From Paludibacter sp. (GTDB lineage: Bacteria; Bacteroidota; Bacteroidia; Bacteroidales; Paludibacteraceae), in contig WRGS01000196.1 in assembly GCA_009787075.1 (NCBI GenBank), positions 1-11,033 of the forward strand: a stretch of DNA of 11,033 nt. The letters are read 5' to 3'. Each line of letters opens with the position of its first letter. Position 1 is the stretch's first letter. The translations under genes and the position numbers were made by a program. The notes beneath the pieces were generated by a model. It worked only from the letters and a program-made list of their open reading frames with translations, was not told the DNA's origin and ran no database searches. Shown here in pieces: positions 6,636 through 11,033 of this stretch.

Positions 6636-7175
6636 TCAACAACTTGCACAGTCTTCGCCGCATTCGTCGCAGCCGCAACCGCAACTATTGCCCAAAAGCG
6701 CACTAACTTCTTCTTCGCTCGGGTCGCGCACTTCGCGGATTTGTCCTTTAAAATGCAGCGTTTCGCCGGCAAGCGGATGATTCAAATCAACAGTAACGTG
6801 AGTCGGGCTAACGTTCACAATTTCTGCCTGAAAGCGCGTGCCTTCACCATCGTTCAAGGTAATAACATTGCCCGAAAAAATCACTTTTTCGTCAAATTTG
6901 CCGTCAATTTCAAAAACAGAACGTTCCAATTCAATTACATTTTCATCAATATAATCACCATAAGCATCTTCTGCTGCAAGTGAAAATTCAAAATTATCTC
7001 CTTTTGACAATCCATAAAGGTTTTGTTCAAACTTCGGCAGCATCATTGCTGCGCCAAAAATAAAATTCAAAGGACGCTCAGCAGTAGTTTTTTCCACAAG
7101 TTCTGCCTCGCCGTTTTCGCCATCAACGTAAAGTTCATAATCAACTGATACTAATTTATTTGCAGATATTTTCAT
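6636..7175 (-). CDS. slyD: SlyD-type FKBP peptidyl-prolyl cis-trans isomerase
   Basis: A cytoplasmic prolyl isomerase and chaperone of 179 aa. The FKBP domain is split by an inserted chaperone flap: N-terminal half with YELYVDGENGE and GLSKGDNFEF (59-64), AYGDYIDENVIELER at 71-85, flap about 86-130, then VDLNHPLAGETLHFKGQIREV (129-149) returning to the FKBP fold. The C-terminus CGCGCDECGEDCASC (165-179) has six cysteines, the metal-binding tail known in SlyD to carry nickel or zinc; it is shorter than the E. coli tail and has no histidines. It is first in a two-gene unit with aroC, 2 nt apart. A TACTTTTG promoter box lies 27 nt upstream. Confidence 0.88.
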   Translation of the reverse strand: MKISANKLVSVDYELYVDGENGEAELVEKTTAERPLNFIFGAAMMLPKFEQNLYGLSKGDNFEFSLAAEDAYGDYIDENVIELERSVFEIDGKFDEKVIFSGNVITLNDGEGTRFQAEIVNVSPTHVTVDLNHPLAGETLHFKGQIREVRDPSEEEVSALLGNSCGCGCDECGEDCASC

Positions 7176-7202
7176 TTTTTTAATTAAATATAAATTCTGC
7201 TA

Positions 7203-7210
7203 CAAAAGTA
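7203..7210 (-). promoter_or_regulatory. Promoter -7 box for slyD-aroC
   Basis: Minus-strand TACTTTTG fits TAnnTTTG, 27 nt before the ATG at 7175. No clear TTG at the usual -33 spacing. It forms a divergent pair with the plus-strand promoter at 7243-7272. Confidence 0.5.
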
Positions 7211-7242
7211 ATACAATTTTTGTAAAAAGCGAAAAAGAAATG

Positions 7243-7272
7243 TTGTTATTCCATAAAAAAATTGTACTTTTG
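7243..7272 (+). promoter_or_regulatory. Strong Bacteroidota promoter for the 91-aa protein gene
   Basis: TTG at 7243-7245, exactly 19 nt of spacer, then TACTTTTG at 7265-7272. The start codon at 7281 is only 8 nt after the -7 box, predicting a leader of a few nt at most. Confidence 0.65.
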
Positions 7273-7280
7273 CAAATTCA

Positions 7281-7556
7281 ATGACCGAAGACTTGAAGCA
7301 ATATATTGACCGTTATCAATCGCTTTTTTGGTACGTGCCAAAAGATAAACTGCACGATATTTCGTCAGCGTTTTTGGTGGAAACAATTCTCAATTACGGC
7401 ACGCTTGATGAGGTGAAAGAACTTTTTGCACTTATGAGAACGCAAAATATAGCGCAGGCGTTTCGCGAAATAATAAATATTGGAGAAAGACGCAAAAATA
7501 ATTATAACGAATTGAGTTTGAATTATTTTACTGAATATTTTAAGAGAAATGCATAA
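7281..7556 (+). CDS. 91-aa protein resembling the antitoxin-side partner of AbiEii-type toxins
   Basis: A small soluble, mostly helical protein with no signal or membrane segment. The pattern SLFWYVPKDKLHD (14-26), VETILNYGTLDEVKELFALM (33-52) and a C-terminal LNYFTEYFKRNA (80-91) resembles short Bacteroidota proteins of the DUF6922-like type, often encoded just before nucleotidyltransferase toxins of the AbiEii/AbiGii family. This match is from memory of the pattern and not from a search. No toxin gene follows; atpA begins 84 nt downstream. An ORF beginning MHNEIF overlaps the 3' end (7549-7656) and could be a toxin-start remnant. Gene reality is supported by the excellent promoter immediately upstream. 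It may be an orphan antitoxin or an unrelated small regulator. Confidence 0.7.
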   Translation: MTEDLKQYIDRYQSLFWYVPKDKLHDISSAFLVETILNYGTLDEVKELFALMRTQNIAQAFREIINIGERRKNNYNELSLNYFTEYFKRNA

Positions 7557-7656
7557 CGAAATTTTTAAACGCAATCAAAAAAGAATAAAGTGTAAAACTC
7601 TAATTTATAGCGTTAAATTAAAAACAGTAAATAAAAATTTATGGCAGAAAAAATAA
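7549..7656 (+). pseudogene. Possible remnant of an AbiEii-like toxin start (35 codons)
   Basis: An ATG at 7549 overlaps the TAA of the 91-aa gene by 8 nt and opens a frame of 35 codons ending inside the start of atpA. It reads MHNEIFKRNQK at first, similar to the MHxxIL...Q opening common in AbiEii-family toxins, then degenerates into low-complexity residues. Overlapping antitoxin and toxin genes are typical of such pairs. The match is very short and may be chance. Confidence 0.2.
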
Positions 7657-9224
7657 AAGTCAGCGAAGTATCAGAAGTGCTTTTGAGGCAACTCGCAGGA
7701 ATGAATACAAACATTCAATACGATGAAACAGGCACAGTGCTTGAAGTAGGCGATGGCGTTGTACGCATTTACGGGCTGAATAATGCCGAGGCAAACGAAT
7801 TGCTTGAATTTGAAAACGGTATGAAAGCCATCGTTATGAACCTCGAAGAAGACAACGTTGGTGCAGTGTTGCTTGGTACATCAAGCGAAATAAAAGAGGG
7901 TTTTACTGTCAAACGCACGCGAGAAGTAGTTAATATCTCAGTGAGTGAGCAAATGCTTGGGCGCGTGATTAATCCGCTTGGCGAACCACTCGACGGCGGC
8001 GGGGCAATTGGCGGAGAGCGCATTGAAATGCCGCTCGAACGTAAAGCGCCGGGCGTTATTTTCCGTCAGCCTGTTAATGAACCGCTGCAAACGGGCTTAA
8101 AAGCCATTGATGCAATGATTCCAATCGGACGCGGACAGCGCGAACTGATTATTGGCGACCGTCAAACAGGCAAAACTACCATTGCTATCGACACAATTAT
8201 CAATCAACGAGATAATTATCAGGCTGGAAATCCTGTTTATTGCATTTATGTTTCCACTGGGCAAAAAGGCTCCACAGTTGCCTCAATTGTTAATACTTTG
8301 AAAGAACATAATGCTATGGATTATACAATTGTCGTTATGGCAACCGCTTCCGACCCTGCTGCAATGCAATATTTTGCGCCTTTTGCAGGTGCAGCGATAG
8401 GTGAATATTTCCGCGATACAGGTCGCCACGCGCTTGTAGTGTACGACGATTTATCAAAACAGGCGGTTGCTTACCGCGAAGTGTCATTGATTTTGCGGCG
8501 TCCGTCTGGACGCGAAGCATATCCGGGCGATATTTTTTATCTTCATTCACGTCTTTTGGAACGCGCAGCGAAAATTATAAAACGTCAGGAAATAGCCGAG
8601 CGTATGAATGATATGCCTGCTTCATTAAAAGGAAAAGTTAAAGGCGGCGGTTCGCTCACGGCTTTGCCGATTATTGAAACGCAAGCAGGCGATGTGTCGG
8701 CGTATATTCCTACAAATGTTATTTCGATTACAGACGGGCAGATTTTCCTTGATACAAATCTTTTCAATCAGGGCAATCGTCCTGCAATTGATGTGGGAAT
8801 ATCGGTTTCGCGCGTGGGAGGCTCGGCGCAGATTAAGGCAATGAAAAAAGTTGCTGGAACGTTAAAAATAGATCAGGCGCAATATCGAGAATTGGAAGCA
8901 TTTACGCAATTTGGCAGCGATATGGACCCTGTAACTGCGGCAACTATCGACAAAGGGCGTAAAAATTCCAAACTGCTTGTTCAACCGCTGCATCAACCAA
9001 TGCCTGTGGAACAGCAAATTGCTGTTCTATATTGCGGAACGCACGGTTTGCTCAATAATTTGCCTTTGGAAAAAGTGTCGCATTTTGAAAAAGAATTTTT
9101 AAGTATACTTTCTTTAAAACACAAAACAGATGTCCTTGATGTTCTTAAAAGTGGCGTTATCGATGATAAAATAACAGATATTTTGGAACAAACAGCAAGA
9201 GAAGTTATTGGCGGAATAAAATAA
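7641..9224 (+). CDS. atpA: F1F0 ATP synthase subunit alpha
   Basis: The 527-aa alpha subunit of the F1 head, which holds non-catalytic nucleotides and completes the catalytic sites of beta. Beta-barrel domain about 27-95; Walker A GDRQTGKT at 172-179; YVSTGQKGSTVASIV at about 203-217; LVVYDDLSKQAVAYRE at 265-280; SVSRVGG with arginine finger R391; C-terminal helical domain from about 400. NDMPASLKGKVKGGG (about 323-337) makes the protein longer than the E. coli subunit and is typical of Bacteroidota. All key residues are intact. The gene is isolated: atpH is not upstream and atpG is not downstream, a MarR-family gene being next. No clear TAnnTTTG box lies in 7557-7640, so it may depend on the promoter before the 91-aa gene. 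Confidence 0.96.
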   Translation: MAEKIKVSEVSEVLLRQLAGMNTNIQYDETGTVLEVGDGVVRIYGLNNAEANELLEFENGMKAIVMNLEEDNVGAVLLGTSSEIKEGFTVKRTREVVNISVSEQMLGRVINPLGEPLDGGGAIGGERIEMPLERKAPGVIFRQPVNEPLQTGLKAIDAMIPIGRGQRELIIGDRQTGKTTIAIDTIINQRDNYQAGNPVYCIYVSTGQKGSTVASIVNTLKEHNAMDYTIVVMATASDPAAMQYFAPFAGAAIGEYFRDTGRHALVVYDDLSKQAVAYREVSLILRRPSGREAYPGDIFYLHSRLLERAAKIIKRQEIAERMNDMPASLKGKVKGGGSLTALPIIETQAGDVSAYIPTNVISITDGQIFLDTNLFNQGNRPAIDVGISVSRVGGSAQIKAMKKVAGTLKIDQAQYRELEAFTQFGSDMDPVTAATIDKGRKNSKLLVQPLHQPMPVEQQIAVLYCGTHGLLNNLPLEKVSHFEKEFLSILSLKHKTDVLDVLKSGVIDDKITDILEQTAREVIGGIK

Positions 9225-9234
9225 TATTATAATG

Positions 9235-9253
9235 TAGCATTTGCAAATTCAAT
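9235..9253 (+). promoter_or_regulatory. Possible promoter of the MarR-family gene
   Basis: TAGCATTTG (9235-9243) is a -7 box with one extra spacer base. It is followed by CAAATTCAAT, so TTTGCAAATTCAAT (9240-9253) is identical to 7269-7282 at the promoter of the 91-aa gene. A TTG lies too far upstream to fit the usual spacing. Confidence 0.3.
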
Positions 9254-9309
9254 ATAATGCAGAACAATACAAAACGTTTAAATATTTCATAATAAAAAAT
9301 TATCTTAAT

Positions 9310-9774
9310 ATGAAAAAAAACATATCTCTGTTTATCACTGATAATTTAGATGAAGATTCTGGCTTTTTAATGTTGAGAGTCTCAAAATTATGGGAAGAAG
9401 CTCATGAAAGAGCGTTAAAAAAACATTATGACATTTCACATTTGCAGTACGCTGTTTTGGCGAGCGTTCATTGGCTTATTTTGCACGGACAAAAAGAAGT
9501 TACGCAGATTGTGCTATCGCAACACACAAAAATAAATCCGATGGCTATTTCGCTGACACTTAAAGATTTGGAATATAAAGGCTATGTATGCCGCAAAACT
9601 TCTGCAGCCGATGCGCGTGCAAAATGTACTTTTATAACGGATAAAGGGCAGGAATTGATGCAAAGCGTTTTTGTAAAAATATTTGCCGCTGATGAAAAAT
9701 TTTTCAACGTGTTGGGAGGAAAACGCCAAAAATTTAACAGTCATATGCTAAAATTGTTGCAGGCGAATGAGTAA
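9310..9774 (+). CDS. MarR-family transcriptional regulator
   Basis: A 154-aa dimeric winged-helix DNA-binding protein. Starting at the ATG at 9310 (MKKNISLF), dimerisation helices at about 1-40 and the far C-terminus flank a winged helix-turn-helix: helices at about 42-60, VTQIVLSQHTKINP (64-77), recognition helix PMAISLTLKDLEYKGYV (77-93), and wing RKTSAADARAKCTFITDKG (95-113) containing the family's D-A-R signature. An upstream TTG start at 9241 would add 23 poorly conserved residues over the putative promoter and was rejected. The ligand and targets cannot be read from the context: atpA lies upstream and convergent ruvB downstream, with no efflux or detoxification gene adjacent. It may act on its own promoter. 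Confidence 0.85.
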   Translation: MKKNISLFITDNLDEDSGFLMLRVSKLWEEAHERALKKHYDISHLQYAVLASVHWLILHGQKEVTQIVLSQHTKINPMAISLTLKDLEYKGYVCRKTSAADARAKCTFITDKGQELMQSVFVKIFAADEKFFNVLGGKRQKFNSHMLKLLQANE

Positions 9775-9775
9775 T

Positions 9776-10801
9776 TTAAAATAATTCCTCCACGTTTTTT
9801 CCAAATCTGATTTTTCCTAAATGCTTGTATGCCAATTCGGTAACTTCACGTCCGCGCGGGGTGCGTTTTAGGAAACCTTCTTTTATTAAAAATGGTTCAT
9901 AAACCTCTTCCAATGTTCCTGCATCTTCGCCAAGTGCGGTGGCAATGGTTGTCAGTCCGACGGGTCCGCCGCTGAATTTGTCAATAATTGTAGTTAAAAT
10001 TTTATTGTCAATTTCATCAAGTCCGTAACGGTCGATATTCAATGCTTCAAGTGCGTATTTCGCAATTTCGAGGTCAATTGCGCCATTGCCTTTGACCTGA
10101 GCAAAATCGCGCACGCGGCGCAAAAGCGCGTTTGCAATACGCGGCGTTCCGCGACTTCGTCCTGCAATTTCGGTAGATGCTTCGTCGCTGCAATTTACAT
10201 AAAGCAGCCGCGCTGAACGCATAATAATTTGTTTAATTATCTTATTATCATAATATTCAAAATGACAATTAATTCCAAAACGCGCTCTAAGCGGTGAAGT
10301 CAGCAAGCCGCTGCGGGTTGTCGCACCAATGAGAGTGAAAGGATTAAGGTCAAGTTGAATGGAACGCGCACTCGGACCTTTATCTATCATAATATCAATA
10401 CGATAATCTTCCATTGCCGAATAAAGATATTCTTCAACAATTGGACTTAATCGGTGAATTTCGTCAATAAACAGCACGTCATTTGTTTCCAAACTTGTGA
10501 GCAATCCTGCAAGGTCGCCCGGTTTATCTAAAACAGGACCTGATGTGATTTTAAAACTTACATTCAGTTCGTTGGCAATAATGTTCGAGAGCGTGGTTTT
10601 GCCAAGTCCTGGTGGTCCGTGCAGCAAAACATGATCGAGCGATTCGCCGCGCATACGCGCTGCCTGAGTAAATATGCGCAGGTTTTCCACAATTTTTTCC
10701 TGCCCGCTAAAATCGTCAAACGAAAGCGGACGCAGCGCGTTTTCAAATTCGCGCTCGCGCTCGGTGATTCTGTTGCTGCGTATATCAAAATTTTCCTGCA
10801 T
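9776..10801 (-). CDS. ruvB: Holliday junction branch migration helicase RuvB
   Basis: The AAA+ motor that, with RuvA, drives branch migration of Holliday junctions in recombination and repair. All of it is present in 341 aa: Walker A GPPGLGKT at 62-69; Walker B FIDEIH at 111-116; sensor GATTRSG at 159-165; LRARFG at 171-176 with the arginine finger region; SRGTPRIANALLRRVRDFA sensor 2 block near 213-231; and a C-terminal winged helix with SGGPVGLTTIATALGED and PRGREVTELAYKHL. Length matches the family. ruvA and ruvC are not adjacent. The stop lies one base from the stop of the convergent MarR-family gene, leaving no room for a terminator between them. Confidence 0.96.
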   Translation of the reverse strand: MQENFDIRSNRITEREREFENALRPLSFDDFSGQEKIVENLRIFTQAARMRGESLDHVLLHGPPGLGKTTLSNIIANELNVSFKITSGPVLDKPGDLAGLLTSLETNDVLFIDEIHRLSPIVEEYLYSAMEDYRIDIMIDKGPSARSIQLDLNPFTLIGATTRSGLLTSPLRARFGINCHFEYYDNKIIKQIIMRSARLLYVNCSDEASTEIAGRSRGTPRIANALLRRVRDFAQVKGNGAIDLEIAKYALEALNIDRYGLDEIDNKILTTIIDKFSGGPVGLTTIATALGEDAGTLEEVYEPFLIKEGFLKRTPRGREVTELAYKHLGKIRFGKNVEELF

Positions 10802-10841
10802 TTATTTTATTTATTCAAAATTTTTAAATCAAAGATTTGTA

Positions 10842-10849
10842 CAAAATTA
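10842..10849 (-). promoter_or_regulatory. Possible -7 box for ruvB
   Basis: Minus-strand TAATTTTG fits TAnnTTTG, about 40 nt before the ruvB ATG. A TTG lies 22 nt further upstream (10874-10872), slightly longer than the 19-nt spacing seen at the best promoters here. AATCTTTG at 10837-10830 is a weaker alternative. Confidence 0.4.
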
Positions 10850-10995
10850 CATTTTTTATAAAAAATTATAACAATTTGCAACCTTTCAGAATATGAAAAC
10901 TCGTTGTTTTCGATGACAAAAATAATAAAAAAAACAATATCAAAATATTTTGAATTTTTTGGGTTAAATCTTTTTTTCTTAAAAATTTAAAAATA

Positions 10996-11026
10996 TTTGG
11001 TATTAGTAGCAAAAGCGCTATCTTTG
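10996..11026 (+). promoter_or_regulatory. Strong outward-facing promoter at the right edge
   Basis: TTTG at 10996-10999, a 19-nt spacer, then TATCTTTG at 11019-11026: a full match to the Bacteroidota -33/-7 consensus. The transcript would start near the last bases of the window, so the gene it drives is outside. With the ruvB promoter it makes a divergent control region of about 230 nt. Confidence 0.7.
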
Positions 11027-11033
11027 CAGTGCC

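Noticed and set aside
6634..6684. Upstream ATG for aroC
   Set aside because: The extra arginine-rich residues overlap the slyD coding end. The inner start MNAFGTNF fits the chorismate synthase N-terminus.
10895..10911. GAAAAC/GTTTTC hairpin in the ruvB upstream region
   Set aside because: It is a six-bp AT-rich stem with no T-tract or conserved context; the seven-codon ORF it overlaps is too short to support.
1..11033. tRNA, rRNA, CRISPR arrays or intact insertion sequences
   Set aside because: Nothing resembling a cloverleaf, regularly spaced repeats, or a transposase was seen on either strand.

Overview
This window looks like chromosome from a member of the Bacteroidota. It is AT-rich. 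Several genes are preceded by the Bacteroidota -7 promoter box TAnnTTTG, twice with a TTG/TTTG box exactly 19 nt upstream, and Shine-Dalgarno sequences are not evident. The core proteins (FtsQ, AtpA with its PASLKG insertion region, M13 peptidase, SlyD-type FKBP, chorismate synthase, RuvB) also read as Bacteroidota versions. Genus cannot be named from this sequence alone.

Layout. (a) 1-1224 is a very AT-rich accessory stretch on the minus strand: a broken lipoprotein gene with three single-base lesions, a 50-aa membrane peptide coupled to it by an ATGA overlap, and a membrane-anchored protein that runs off the left edge. (b) 1278-4071 (minus) is a lipoprotein M13 metallopeptidase followed after 1 nt by ftsQ, which here has no murC/ftsA/ftsZ beside it. 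(c) 4256-5263 (minus) is a PLP-dependent cysteine-synthase-family enzyme whose -7 box lies 5 nt before its ATG. (d) 5264-5571 is a gene-free stretch holding the second copy of a roughly 70-bp repeat also found at about 412-495. (e) 5572-7175 (minus) is a two-gene unit, slyD-like FKBP then aroC, 2 nt apart. (f) 7176-7280 is a divergent promoter region. (g) 7281-9774 (plus) holds a 91-aa protein resembling the antitoxin-side partner of AbiEii-type toxins, a possible toxin-start remnant, a solitary atpA, and a MarR-family regulator. (h) ruvB (minus) converges on the MarR gene with one base between stops. (i) The right edge carries a very good outward-facing plus-strand promoter for a gene beyond the window.

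How it fits together. Most genes are unrelated housekeeping functions (division, envelope proteolysis, cysteine and aromatic biosynthesis, protein folding, ATP synthesis, recombination) in one- or two-gene units. The striking point is operon break-up: ftsQ and atpA both lie outside the clusters in which they normally sit. No complete novel multi-gene system is evident. The best leads are the gutted AbiEii-like module before atpA, the repeated terminator-like element, the nearly leaderless starts, and the decayed lipoprotein with a CxxCxxCxxxC cluster.
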